A stretch of DNA of 64,000 nt. Origin: Arcuatula senhousia (lineage: Eukaryota > Mollusca > Bivalvia > Mytilida > Mytilidae). The notes beneath the pieces were generated by a model, which was not told where the DNA came from, made no database searches, and saw only the letters and a list, made by a program, of their open reading frames with translations. The position numbers and the translations under genes are program-made. The stretch lies in the NCBI GenBank assembly GCA_963971305.1, contig OZ020309.1:4581001-4645000 (forward strand), in the 5' to 3' direction. Positions 1 through 11,890 of this stretch are shown here, one piece after another; the stretch's first letter is position 1, and each line of letters begins with the position of its first letter.

Positions 1-954
1 ACGGCCAGGACAAAGAAGATTAACTCTATCATAAATGATTATAAAGTTTATTAATCTGGAAGATCAATAATAAATTAGCTACTCCAACAATACTTTTCAT
101 TGAGACATTTGTTACTTTGTAGATATTTCACATCTAAAATTAATGGTGACCCTAACGTAGATGAATTGAGAATTGGTATTCCTCGTATTTATTTGTGCAA
201 TTTCTGTCAAAATACCAAGTTTCAAATTAGTTAATGAATGCACGTTGATGCACGCCAAATTTAAATTTTGTGTGTTTTGCTATTTTCTGTACTTTTTAAA
301 GAATTTTCTGCAATTTTATTGCTAACAACGACCAAAGCGCCGTAACTCTATGCTATTTAATTTCGGGATACAGTTTAAATCCATTATGTGGAAAGGGAGA
401 AAAAATTCGACTGACCGGAAATGAAAAAAAACACAGGAAAAAACACAGGAAGTGAAAATTTTCATTTTTTTAACAATTCTGTACTGCGTGCAATTTTAAA
501 TTCTTTTAAATAAAAAATATATTTTCATTTGCCTTTTTATTTCTGGATTTTTCCCATCCTGCCTTTTTTAAAATTTCAAATTTCACCATAGCCCCCCATA
601 AAAATCAAATGGTCGCTCCCTTTGGAAGAGAGTCACTCCTGACACAAAAATTGCTTACACGGGATTATGTTCCTGTCTTCACTTGAGACATTTTCGGAAG
701 ACTTCATACGCTCTAAGACAAATATGGGATTGTAATTTCTCAGATGAGTGCAGTTGTTGGTTTGTTGGTTTGTCATGGGGCTTTGTTTTTTCTTCTTTTA
801 CCGGTAGTTTTTGTTGGACACACTAAATGGACGGTTGACAGCGCGACGGCCTGTGTTATAGCAAGCAAGAATTGCTTATTCTGCCAGAGTACCATAGTTT
901 ACTCTGCTTTCTACTTCAGTTCACGTTATTGATTGCTTCTCAGTTGATTTGTAT
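1..954. repeat. Duplicated block, copy A, part 1
   Basis: This stretch is nearly identical to 44490-45415 in the same orientation, with scattered substitutions and small indels. It is the upstream edge of the segmental duplication carrying the two FAMeT-apple genes. Up to about 635 I see no coding potential, only AT-rich non-coding DNA. From 636 on it is a PLE remnant, listed separately. The block runs off the left edge of the window. Confidence 0.85.
636..954 (+). pseudogene. 5'-truncated Penelope-like element (family A), C-terminal remnant and 3' tail
   Basis: The DNA aligns with the end of the PLE at 61121-63760: the sequence coding for the last residues (GISISQMSADVG in the good copy) is recognisable around 690-765 but carries stops and indels. 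It is followed by the family's 3' tail. The tail is cut at about 954 by a transposon and resumes at 2581-2700, where the CCCTTTCGGGCTTTTGACA-like motif occurs. The uninterrupted version is at 45115-45530. Confidence 0.75.
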
Positions 955-2580
955 CGGACGAAGTCGACTAAGTGACATGACAAGTGTATTAATGTTGCAA
1001 ACCGGGTGTAGCATTTTGTAAATCAATCCCATAATCCCCCGAAGTCCAGCTTTAGCTGTGTTTTCGCATAAGAAACTTAAAAGAAATTATGTTTTGCGAA
1101 GCCAAAATATAATTTCTAAAACAATTAAATTTTCAAACGATTTTTTTTTCAAGCTTTTTGTGTGTGCGAAATTGAAACTTTATTCGAAACGTTGGTCAGT
1201 TACCTACAAAAAACATCTTAAGGATGTGGATGGGGGTTTTAACGTCATGACGTCGCAAGGGGGTGGGGACCTCAAACATGGAAAGCTTTGAGTGACATGT
1301 CAAATTTTGAATATATCATATATATACATCAATAGAAAGCCAGATTTATCAGCTTTCTAAAGATACAGACAGTTGTGACAAATTAGCAATCATTAAAAAT
1401 AAACAATCAATTGAATAGTGTCCTTTTTATGACAATTACATGGGGAAAAAGTGGGACTGAAAAATATAGAATGGACAAAAAACATTTTATTTTTTTAGTC
1501 TAACTTGTAGAGATAAAGGTCTTCTCTTTTTTAAGTCCACTTTCAGGGTACGATCGCCGGTTTTTAAAAACAGCATTTTACTTCGTGTTAAAAAACTTAA
1601 ATTTACCTCTCTTTGTAAACAGGAAATTCAGTGATTATCCCCTTTTGTACACATTCACTTATTTTATTTTTTTTTAAATAAAAATCAAACAAAAACTTAC
1701 TTTGTCTTCAAAAATGAATTCCAAATTTTATAATTGATGCAAAAAATATTCACATTTTAATCATTACTACCATAAATAGCAAGGGGGGCCCCCTGTACCT
1801 ATTTTTAGCCATATGTAGACCGTTGGATTTTATACGAAACTATGGACAACATCCATAACAACGGATTCCAATATGGCGACGTGTTTACATGACGACACAG
1901 TAAAATATTACTACATAACGTCACCTCTAACAACATGACACCATGTCAACGTAATCAATATTGGAATGTTTACGTACGAACAATAATGCACCATAATCAT
2001 AAAATAAAATAAGCCTTGCAGTGATTTAGCTAATCTCAGCCTATGACAAAACAAAATTTAAAAATGGAAAGAAACAGGGTCCTACCTCAGATGCTGAGAT
2101 GTATCCTTGAAAGTTTTCAATCCTGCGTGATATCATCAAACCTTCATGCCGTTATTATCCGCCAGGTTTCTAAATTGGATCTCCTGGTGTCAATACGACA
2201 GAGAATTATAAATATTGACACCGAAAATCTGTAAAACCTGGCTGAATGAATGTTGACATTTTGTTTGTTGTCTACGTACTGAAGCGCGATATTCTCTGAC
2301 AGGGAAATGACGTCATGAAGAAGTTAATTCGTCCCCGCTTAGTGTTGTCCACAAATATTTGGATGGTATTTGCACAAATTATTTTTAAGATTGCATAATA
2401 TTACTGATCAAAGGTTTATTTTAACAAGAATGCCAATGCCATGGTTGTCCAGGGTGATTAAAATCTTAGACTAAAATAAAAGAAGGGCCGGGCTTTTCAT
2501 CATTGACATAATTAATTATTATTTTTTTTATTTTTATTATTTTTGACTTCGTCCGATTTTAGGCTAAAGCCTACGCCATA
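955..2580. mobile_element. 1.6-kb TIR insertion, no transposase seen
   Basis: The insertion is absent from the duplicate block, where the flanks are joined at about 45415. The left end starts CGGACGAAGTC (955-965), and the exact inverse GACTTCGTCCG lies at 2545-2555, about 25 bp inside the right junction. A duplicated TA at the junction is possible but not clean. No transposase-like frame is present, so it is either non-autonomous or decayed. The interior includes a GC-poor promoter-like module shared with 35340-35700. Confidence 0.6.
2060..2400 (-). promoter_or_regulatory. Promoter-like module with CRE palindrome (copy 1)
   Basis: Read on the minus strand, this module resembles 35700-35350: shared CGTCCCCGCTTA-like text, a TGACGTCA palindrome (2308-2315), a CCGCCAGGTTTCT-like stretch, and a splice-donor-like GTAGGA near 2075. 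In this copy the frame after the ATG near 2145 stops at once, though a short alternative frame reaches the donor. It sits inside the TIR insertion, so it may be a captured promoter or part of the element itself. Confidence 0.35.
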
Positions 2581-2914
2581 TTATTTCTGTGTTTTATGTT
2601 GTCTGTTTTTCGTGTCCTGTTCTCGTTGGTGTTAACTAGTTTTGCCTCTGCCCTTTCGGGCTTTTGACAATCGGATGCCCCATTGGCACGCACCGGTTAA
2701 ACGTATCGTTTTTCAATGTTGTTGCCCTTTGCAGATAGAGAAAAGCTGTTCCTTGCTGAAACTTTTACCTGATTAAGCGTTCCAGTAGTCTCCATTAAAT
2801 TTAAGTTGGCAGATGACCTTTATAGGATACAAATGTAATAGCTCGACGTTTTAAAGAAATACAATTAGAGATGTTCTTAGAAAGTAATGTTTGCTTGAAA
2901 TTCCTACATCTTTT
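2581..2914. repeat. Duplicated block, copy A, part 2
   Basis: It matches 45416-45765. It holds the rest of the PLE-A tail (to about 2700) and then a unit of the dispersed repeat that includes CAGATAGAGAAAAGCTGTT and GTCAGATGACC-like text, which forms tandem arrays at 39580-40260. Homology stops at about 2914 and resumes at 10113, so copy A has about 7.2 kb that copy B lacks. Confidence 0.75.
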
Positions 2915-3235
2915 GTTGGTCACTGAAACTTGAATAAGGTTTTGGGTAAAGTAACACAATACAAAGCACACATATTTTTAAAATGTAATTTTGTTTGCCA
3001 TTGCTGTTAGATGCAGAATTATCATTTTATTCAAAGGTGATCAGAACATTTCTAAATTGTAAATGACGTAAAATCATAAAGTTCAAGATTAATAATCAAA
3101 ATGATTCTATTAACATAGCAAGTTCGACCCCTAGTATCATGCACAGTAAAATCTAAACATTGTAGTGTGTATAGTTCTTTTGTCATCGTAAAACTTATGG
3201 TCATGCAGTCGGGTACAGATTTCAGCAAACACTCA

Positions 3236-3358
3236 GGCCTCGTATGGGCACTAATTTCGCGCTTTTGCTATTTGATTTGTTTCTTCATTCCTATGGGGCA
3301 GACTTCTTACAATAACGGCTAGACAAAAAATCGTAGATCAGCTCCCTCTTTTTACATG
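3236..3358 (+). pseudogene. PLE-A reverse transcriptase fragment
   Basis: This short stretch aligns in nucleotides and in translation with the PLE-A RT segment MGTNCAPLLADLFLHSYEAD (near 62858 on). Here it reads approximately MGTNFALLLFDLFLHSYGAD and then hits stops. It is an isolated decayed fragment with no flanking RT sequence. Around it, 2915-3750 shows no other feature I can support. Confidence 0.65.
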
Positions 3359-3749
3359 TATCTTACTTTCTGTTACTGATATATTGATAATGGCCTTTAA
3401 TTGGGCAATTCCTAAACAGAGTTCTGCTTAAGCAGCGGCCCTTTGATCATACATGAAATATCAAAACTGATTGTGGGATTGTCATTATCCAAGCTCTAAA
3501 ACAGGAGTTCGAAAAATGGCAATGAAAAAGCAAAGACGTATTAAAGAAACAATAAAATGTCTTATTGATAACCTTATGATGGCAGAATAATCACTCGTGA
3601 CCGTCTATAATAAAAATAAGGAGCACTTTACGAAATTCTTTGACAACTAGATTTATTTAATTGCTTTATTCAGCTATATCAGGGAGATGAACATGAAAGG
3701 GGTAACACAACGAACGTGAAATGATGATGAATTGGAGGAAATGGAGACA

Positions 3750-4020
3750 CAAGGCTAATAGAGGAGAAGATTTTCGATTGCCACTGGAAAAGGATTTGGT
3801 ATGAACGGCAATTTTACATACTGCATGTGGATCCTACGGGTCATATTCTTATCGAACCTGCAGCATGGTTCTTTAACGTGCAAAGAACCATAACGGTTTT
3901 CCGAATTATAGCCTAACGACCACGATTTTAATATGACAGGGCTGCCTAATTTTGAACCACCTGGTAAACACATACAAGGCAAGTTTCTGAGCAATTTTTA
4001 CCGACAAGATCTAGCGCTGC
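3750..4020 (-). mobile_element. SINE-related fragment
   Basis: The reverse complement contains TGCACGTTAAAGAACC and TTCGATAAGA spaced as in the 3' half of the SINEs at 47847-48201 and 49537-49891. The rest has diverged and no tRNA-like head was recognised, so this may be an older subfamily sharing the same 3' module. The open frame on this strand (3755-3994) is a by-product of the repeat. Confidence 0.45.
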
Positions 4021-4708
4021 TGCGGGCCTTTCCGTCAGTTTAAACCCAAAGAGGTTTTGATAATCAGTCGGTTCCTGGTTAGATTCATAAAAGTATCATT
4101 AGACAGATGATTGTTGTACTACAAAAATATCTGACGCTTTTTGTGTTTAAGGCGAACACGTATAATCAAACACTGTTTCAAAGTCTGAGAGGGAAAAGCT
4201 ATTTTTTCCAAGGTTTTTTTTTATATAAATGCAATACTAGTATATATTAATTAATAATCGTCCTAAACAATCTACGAACATTTTATAACATAATCTAAGA
4301 CTACATGTACTTGAATTCATGCAAAAGTTTCATATGTAATGCTGTGCGCCGTTAAGGACGTAGATTTTATCCAATTTATGTACAATTTAAAAGAGAGTCC
4401 TATCATTTTTTGAGAACGTAGATTTTTAATCTATCAAACTTTACGCTCCGACCACTGATCAAAAGAACTCAATTAACTAAAGGTAAAATGAGTGTTGTCA
4501 CAATCGCAATCAACCTATATGGCATGGTATATACATGTATAAATGGTATATACCCCCGGTATAGCAATTCACATATAGCCTCAGACTTGTGCGTTCGATG
4601 TTTTATTGTAGTAATTGTGCTAGTGAAACCATACTTGTGAACCTCAGGGGATGTGACGTGCACCGGGTGACACCCCTAAATCCGCCACTGGTTTATTTAA
4701 AAGAAAAT
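4021..4708. other. Non-coding, no supported feature
   Basis: AT-rich DNA without a convincing frame. Near 4677-4689, AAATCCGCCACTG resembles the terminal motif of hAT-type MITEs (CAGTGGCGGATTT in reverse), but no matching second end was found. Confidence 0.4.
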
Positions 4709-5166
4709 GAACCTTTATCTTAGCATACCACACGGATGTGCAGGATAAAGGACATTCTTTGAATAATGAGCCTGAGGCTGAGAAGTAATCACATAGCTTT
4801 TCCCTCTATAAACGGTGAAATGCACTATAGAATATCTCAGTTTAAAGTAAAAAGATATAGACTATATTTTACCTTGACATAGGTTTCTTACAGTACAATA
4901 ACCTGTCCTACCACTCTATATATAGATACCTGGTATATAAGGCACCTGGATAACCTGTTTGTCATACTTTAAAGCCTGTTTGTTTCAACAACAATTATTT
5001 GGGCTGGGTTAAAACAAAAATTGGGTTGGGATGTGATTACTTCTCAGCCTCAGGCTCATTATTCAAAGAATGTCCTTTATCCTGCACATCCTTGTGGTAT
5101 GCTTGGATAAAGGTTCATTCTTTATCATATATTCGCCTTCGGTTCTTCGAAGTAATCACATAGCTT
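4709..5166. repeat. Compound palindrome at the left edge of a fold-back element
   Basis: The text at 4709-4797 (AGGATAAAGGACATTCTTTG, GAGCCTGAGGCTGAGAAG) recurs in inverse orientation at about 5037-5110. It is followed at 5119-5166 by a forward TTCGCCTTCGGTTCTTCGAA block whose inverse is at 9955-9998. Two versions of one terminal sequence are therefore stacked head to head, as if several ends of the same fold-back family had piled up. Confidence 0.7.
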
Positions 5167-8100
5167 GTTCAAAGCGTTGAAACAAACTACATCAGTGATC
5201 AAACCAACCCAGTCTTTCACATTAACTTGTTTGTTTATATTTTGTTTCTCTTTTTATCTATGTACTCAGTTGAAATTAATATCCTATTTAAGATATTTAT
5301 ATCTTTTTTGTTTGTTAACTTTTGATTCATCTATATATTAAGTCAATATGCTGCAGAAAAAAAAAATATTCACAAATATAATAAAATTGTTGTAAAAGAA
5401 AGTATTACCTTGAGTAAATCTCAGTGATTGCATTGCTAAAATATACCCAAATGCTAAGCAAAACTATTGAAGTTTCAAAATATATATAAGAAAAATGAAA
5501 ATATTATGATAAAATTTAATTTTCTTTAGTTCTTATACAAAATACAAAAGATATTGAATAAAATATTTATTTATTTTCTGCAGATGCATTTGAGAAGGGG
5601 TTTCCTAGTTTGATAAACTAAAATTAATGTGATAGTTTAAGTAATGAATTAAACATTAACCAATCACGGTATCTATTATCATTGAAACATTATTATTTAA
5701 ATTATTTCTCATTTTCTTTGTTTCAATTTGTTTTATGTCACATATAAACACAAATAAGCAATTCTGTATTTGAATCTAAAAACAGCTTCTAAAATTGACA
5801 CAGGCTGCAGATGCCTTAAGAAAATTTAGGGTCTACAGATCATTAAAAGGCATTCAATGTTTCCTTTATCATTTTTATGTAGGTTGACAATGGATTATAA
5901 ATAAAAATAACATTAAGAAATTAATAGTACTTAAAAATTGTTCACAATCAGAAATGATTACATAGAGACAGTTGCAAATCTCTTCGACATGCCTGCTTGA
6001 AAAAGTTCAGATTTTATATGTAGATATATAGAAATCCAAATGTAAATCTTAGCATTAAAATTTATATCAAAATTCAGATTTCAAACATCAAACTTTTTTA
6101 AAAACATGCGATGTTCTTGGCCATTTCGTCAAGCAATTATTGAATTTTACAAAATTAATGATATAATTAAATCAAAATGTTTCAACATAAAATTATATTA
6201 CTATATGTTTCAATAATGGGCAAATAGTTTATCAATGAAATGAGATTCTGACAACTTTAACATGAAAATAATATTTGATTTTTTCATATAATCTAATTTT
6301 AAAAATTCTTACATGTACAACATATTAACATAGAATCACATGCCGAGTCTAGATTTACTGTGAAGACTCAGATATGTAGATGAACTTAAGCAGAGAATAT
6401 GCCTCAAGTAAAGTAAAATAAAATTACATGTACTTAAAAATCTTGTACAATAACAATACCAAATAAATAAGACATTGGCTCTATATAAATGGCAACTACA
6501 AATCTTTATTATAAGGAAGTGAAATACTTTATTTTTGTTACATTATTTACTAGTTGATCTACTTGTTGATGATTCATTTATTTACTAACTGCCTATATGC
6601 TTAGATACTGATGAATGAAGTCTTTTGTAAAACTCTTTTTGCTAGCAGGCAAGTTTTTGAAATAAAATACACTGTAACAGTGACTTCTTCCTTTTAAAGT
6701 TACTTCCTCTTAAAATGAATTGCTAAATAAAACTTATTAATTATCAAGCTAAACGTTACAGCCTTATGAGTCCATTAGGGCCCTGAGAGGACATGAATGT
6801 ATGTAAGCTAAATTTTGTTAGTTTTATAAATAACACAAAATTTGCAAAAGAAATAATTAACATTTAGAACTGGGTATACAACATCATCTAATGCCATGTA
6901 TGGGCTTGATTCTCAAAATAGATTCATCTAATTGTGTATATCACATAACAAGTGTTTCATATTCTATTTTCTGGACTTAAAACTTCAAACATGTACATGT
7001 ATGTTATGACATTTATCCCCAAAATACTTTTATAATTATTAATCAAATAGGGATTATTTATCATGACAGATACTTTTATTATTAAAGTATTCTTCAATAA
7101 AATATAAGTGTACTAGTCATGTATACCCAAGATATAATAAATCTATAGGGTTTAAATGCAAAAAATTATATATATAAAATAAAGGATAATTAAAGAATCC
7201 TGAGCCTGAATGTCCATCACCCTTTTAAATAAATTGCAATAAAATTAGAATTTATGCAACTAACAATATCTTACTTTAACAAGTATCTCTAAATATTTTT
7301 ATAACAAAATTAATAGAAACTCTCAGTATTACTAATGTGAAGCAAAAAGTACACTAATATGTCCAGAACATATCTGTATTAATGTTCATTTATATGATTT
7401 CCTTAAAAAGGCTTAATAAGATTGTTTTTTCTGTATGTGTACAGCAAAGACTAAATGTCAAATTCAAAAATAAACCGTATCAGGACATAATGATTTCTTA
7501 TTTATCTTTGATGATACATGTATATATATGGTAAATTCTATTACTTTAAAGTTCTGCTCTTTTTATTTTCCGTTTTTTAAGCACAGTTGATTTTAGGTCA
7601 ATATCACTAACAAACTTACACATGACCTCAAATGAAATGCAACATTTATTTATAATTGAACTAAAAGTGTTCACAAAAAAGTCAGTTGTGAGCAATGCAA
7701 TAAGGAATTTTTTCGTAACCTTGATACATTTTAAACACAACAAATTGTACAAAAAAGACTGTGCAGTCTTCAACTAAAAAGTGTGTCAATATATTAAGAT
7801 GTGTTCATATCTAGGTACTTCTATACTAAATTTATCCTAATAATGTGTGTTATGAGCTGTACAAACACTAACATTTTCTTCAAAACAGTTAAATCTGTCC
7901 TAATAAACCTTAAACACAGAGTTATTTGTATTGTCCTACATCCAACTCGCATAGTTTGTGTATCATATGGTCAATTGAACATGCAATATTTATTTAGTTC
8001 TACTGTAACAAGATTTCTTGTCCTGTAAATTAGTTCATAATGAATTAAAAGATGGAAAACATGGTCTACATCCAAAAAACTAAAGTACATTTTTATGCTA

Positions 8101-9968
8101 AAATGTGGAGTATAAATAGCCATTTTTCCTATCCTATATACTAATCTTTTATATGAATTGAACATTACCTACAGCAATAAAAAAGTTGTATTCAACTTCA
8201 ACACAAAAAATAAGAAACGACAGTGTATAATCAACTTATAACGCCTAGAAGTTCACCATTTGATACATGTAAAAGTTATGAAAAATAACTTGTCGAATAA
8301 TACAGGTATTTTACACCAGTATTACTGGTTGCTATCAGTCTAAATTCACCATATGAAATATGTACAAAACATATGCATTAGCTGAAGACAGAAAATTTAG
8401 ACTCTTTTTGTGAGATTCAATACAGTTAGTATTATGTTAAAACACAATGACAAGGAAGATTACATCATAGTAATTGAACTATAGAAGTTTTTTAGTTCAA
8501 TGTAACCTTCAACAAAATTCCTGTCTTTGGAGAAAAATTCAACAATACCTACATAAATGCCTTATGTCATTGAATTATCAGTATATAAATCGGGCATCAA
8601 TCCAATGAAATGACTTTGTTTTACTAGTCATTTAAGTTTGCCAGATACAAAACATGTAAAGACGCAAAAATAAATACTTGAAATAATTATTTGATCATTT
8701 CTGAATATTCAACAAAAATCGGACAGTTAACTGCAAACACTTTATTGCTAGCCTGTAAAATGTTTAAACTGTCTATAAAACCAGACACTGAGCTGTAAAG
8801 CTAGCCCAAGTTAAAATGCACAGTAAGACATAAAGCCAAATTTTAAGGAATTTACACCAAGAAGCAGGCATAGCCAAAATAATACTTCATTGCAATAAAC
8901 TCAACTAAAGCTAAATTAGCATTAAACTGCATGAATCAGGCATTGAACCTTTTAATATTGATGCATAAATAAGGCATAAAGCCAAATGGAAAACAAAGTA
9001 GTAAGAAATCATTAAGCCTATTGAATACTTGCATAAAGCAGGCATTTAGCCATTAAATATTACTACTGCACAAGGAAGGCACCAAGCCATAAAATATACT
9101 TTATGCACAAGGCAGGCATCTAGCCATAATATATAATATTGCACAAGGCAGGCATCTAGCCATAATACATACTCTTGCACAAGGCAGGCATCTAGCCATA
9201 AAATATACTTTTGCACAAGGCAGGCATCTAGCCATTAAAAATACTATTGCACAAGGCAGGCATCTAGCCATAAAATATATTATTGCACAAGGCAGGCATC
9301 TAGCCAAAACATAGAATTAAACACTGCATAAAGCAGACATTAAGCCAAGATATTAAATATTGCAAAAGGAACTTATCTAAAATTTTGATTATATACTTTT
9401 GACATAATATGAAATATCTGTTGTTTACGGCAATAAAAGCCTAAATCTGTTCAGAAAACTGACCTTCAGTTAAATATTAGTTACTCTAGTAATAAAAATA
9501 CATCTCAGAAAGTAAGCTAATTCAGCTTGGCCTAAAATAGTGAAGGTCAAACAAGGACAAAATGCAAAAGCATGTCCAGCAAAATAAAAATGACATAGCA
9601 ACATATCTTGCCAATTAAAAGGCAATTCAATCAACAAAAATAGGTTGATATGAAGTCTTTATAATTCAATAAATAACTTACTAAAAAGTGTTAAAATAAT
9701 TCCAAAAGTAAAGCATTAAATTTTCTTAACAATTTAAATGTGTACTAAAGCCAAAGTGTACACTTCACCGCTCAAAAGGAAAGAATGACAAACAGGTTAT
9801 CCAGGTGCCTTATATACCAGGTATCTATATATAGAGTGGTAGGACAGGTTATTGTACTGTAAGAAACCTATGTCAAGGTAAAATATAGTCTATATCTTTT
9901 TACTTTAAACTGAGATATTCTATAGTGCATTTCACCGTTTATAGAGGTAAAAACTATGTGATTACTTC
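4782..9968. mobile_element. 5.2-kb fold-back element with 183-bp inverted arms
   Basis: The left arm 4782-4964 and right arm 9786-9968 are inverse copies of equal length with only a few mismatches, so they are either young or homogenised. The interior is extremely AT-rich and has no recognisable transposase, integrase or RT. Apart from a 36-bp minisatellite at its right end, I see nothing in 5200-8780. Copy B of the duplication lacks the element. Exact ends and target duplication are not resolved. Confidence 0.7.
8780..9330. repeat. 36-bp minisatellite
   Basis: Six well-conserved units starting TGCACAAGGCAGGCATCTAG run over about 9095-9305. They are preceded by progressively degenerate units (AAGCCA, AGGCAT motifs) back to about 8780. 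The unit is exactly 12 codons, which produces an open minus-strand frame repeating MARCLPCA. I regard that frame as a by-product of the unit length. Confidence 0.85.
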
Positions 9969-10267
9969 GAAGAACCGAAGGCGAATATATGATAAAGAAT
10001 ACTTATTACAATTTATACATGCTAGTGTTTGACATACTTTTAATGCTGTTTATGCCCGACAGGGCATCCTATCTCAAATTATTCACTAGCATTTTGTTAT
10101 CATCGTAATTTGTTTTTCACACCAGTCTGGAATAAACATTGGGCTTTGGCGCACACAATTCAAGCCAAAAATATATTGGAACAATATTTAACAGTAAGCG
10201 TTTGAGAAATTAAGGTAGATAACAAGCATATGTGTCTCATGATATACCGGTGGCCTGTCTGAAAAGT

Positions 10268-10425
10268 ATTTGTTAGAATGACACATTTTTGCTGCAATTT
10301 CTACACTAAATCATAACAAGGAAGAAATTGCAGCAAAAATGTGACATTCTAACAAATAATATTGTGGAAATTGAAGGTCAGATCTTCTTGGAATACTGAT
10401 CACTGACCTTGAATTTCCACAATAT
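10268..10425. repeat. Two adjacent hairpins
   Basis: Hairpin 1 pairs 10268-10302 with 10323-10356 (ATTTTTGCTGCAATTTCT against its inverse). Hairpin 2 pairs ATATTGTGGAAATT at 10359-10372 and onward with its inverse ending at 10425. In the duplicate at about 45925-46010 the loop and second arm are in the opposite orientation and neither hairpin exists. This suggests a local inversion with duplicated ends in copy A. Confidence 0.75.
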
Positions 10426-10762
10426 GTATCAGCTGTAACGCAAAATTTAGCCTGAGATTAATAAAGAAGGTTGTACAGATAAGTAGATAGACAGTCTTCA
10501 ACTTTTGTTGATGGTCATATGCATTGTAGCACCATATTTATAACGCTTGTATGTTCATTTAAGTATTTGAAAAAATCGCTTAACTTTCAAAAAGGGAGTA
10601 CAAATATTCGACCGGATTCTAAACATACTCATAGTATGCAAAATTTGAATGGTTTGTCTTCTCCTTGCCTAAAATTTAGAACTACACAAACTACACAAAA
10701 AGCATGTGCTTTGAAATATGCTGACAGAAATGCTTTTTGAATCACTGAAGGGTTAATATCAA

Positions 10763-10935
10763 TCATAGGCAGATCTAGGACCGGCGTACTGCCCTCCCAA
10801 GCGGATCTGGGACCGGCGTACTGCCCTCCTCCCCGTTTGACAAAAAAAATGGTTAGGAACTGTATGAAACAATAGGTGTTAGAAGTTTTTTTTTATAATT
10901 GCGCGCCCCCGTTTGAAAATTTCTGGATCCGCCAC
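10763..10935. mobile_element. Short hAT-like MITE
   Basis: The right end reads CTGGATCCGCCACAG and the left end is a degenerate inverse. The 8-bp flanks AATATCAA and AATATCAT differ at one base, fitting the 8-bp target duplication of hAT elements. A 29-bp unit (GATCTGGGACCGGCGTACTG type) occurs twice inside. The homologous copy is at about 46333-46503. Confidence 0.5.
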
Positions 10936-11144
10936 AGAATATCATTTACTCATATAGAAATTTTTATTGTGATTCGCAGAGACGATGAGTGGTATGTTGC
11001 TGGTCAACCAGTAACCTTTGGGTCGCATGGTAAGGTCACCTGCTAGTGAGATTTTTCACGTGACAACATTTTGCTGATCATTTATACAAATCATTTTAAT
11101 ATTCGATATAATAGAACAGTTAATCACTCTGGATTGTGTGTGAA

Positions 11145-11345
11145 AGAAGCAGAGGGACCAATGGGGCATCCGAAAGTCGAAAGTCCGAAAGAACAGAGAG
11201 AAAACCCGTAAACACCGACGAGAACAGAACGGAAAAAACAAGACACCACAAAACACAGAAATACAAAAACAACTGAATATATAGCAATAACAACGCGAGT
11301 TCAAATCGTAACGAGGGTGAACACAGGTGCTTGAGAAGTGTAAAT
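11145..11345 (-). mobile_element. PLE-A 3' tail
   Basis: The reverse complement follows the 3' untranslated tail after the PLE at 61121-63452, with CTTTCGGACTTTCGACTTTC, CGGGTTTTCTCTCTG and AACGCGAGTTCAAATCG-like text. No coding part remains. A paralogous copy is at 46718-46905. Confidence 0.7.
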
Positions 11346-11689
11346 GTGTCAAATATCATGGTAAAAGAATACAACACAAAACCCGATGACAAACTCATAT
11401 CTGATCTCATCTGAGACCCAGAGTTTTTTTTACCTCGAAAAATAAGGTTACCATCGGGACGAGCCATCAGATGACTTTACCTACTAAATTAATGTTCTGA
11501 CCAGAAAAGAAACATCTGGGTCACACACCAACTAGGGTGATAATTATATATTATGACTTCTTTGCATTCTTGAAACTTTGAATACTTTTTTTCTATTTTA
11601 TTTAGATAATCATTTATCATTAATACTCTGTTCCATCCATAAAAGTAGTACCGGTAGATAGCTGATTTTAAATTATAAACATCGACCAA

Positions 11690-11811
11690 TCGAATGACAA
11701 GACTGTCGCATACATTTATATTTAAACTTGAGTTTTAAAAAGCGCAGTATTCAGAACAGGCAATTATTGAGATAATTGTGCTTTTAGTTGTAACTGTAAA
11801 TAAAGCGAAAT
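11690..11811 (+). promoter_or_regulatory. Putative core promoter and 5' leader of gene A
   Basis: The 120 bp before the start codon is conserved with 47228-47348 of copy B, including a TATATTTAAAC-like box (about 11717) and the leader segment GGCAATTATTGAGATAATTG. The position about 90 bp upstream of the ATG fits a TATA box, but no transcript evidence is visible. Confidence 0.4.
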
Positions 11812-11890
11812 ATGTTTTTCAGAACAGAAACTTTGTTTGAAAAGTTTCTTGTGATTTTGATACTGGATTGTTTTTATGAATCGTTGACAG
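11812..11890 (+). CDS. Gene A exon 1: signal peptide
   Basis: It encodes 26 residues plus the first base of a glycine codon and ends ...GACAG before donor GTATGT. The start MFFRTETLFEK is followed by the hydrophobic FLVILILD stretch. Copy B has the same exon three bases longer. Phase matches exon 2 (G|GT = Gly). Confidence 0.75.

Noticed and set aside
9095..9305. CRISPR-like array
   Set aside because: Units are contiguous 36-bp minisatellite repeats without unique spacers, in an animal genome.
9101..9307. Cys-rich repeat protein (MARCLPCA units) on the minus strand
   Set aside because: The 36-bp minisatellite unit keeps any stop-free frame open; no start context, signal peptide or splice support.
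11056..11467. Minus-strand frames resembling a hydrophobic protein
   Set aside because: They lie in a PLE-A tail and flank that recurs with other frames at 46.7 kb and elsewhere.
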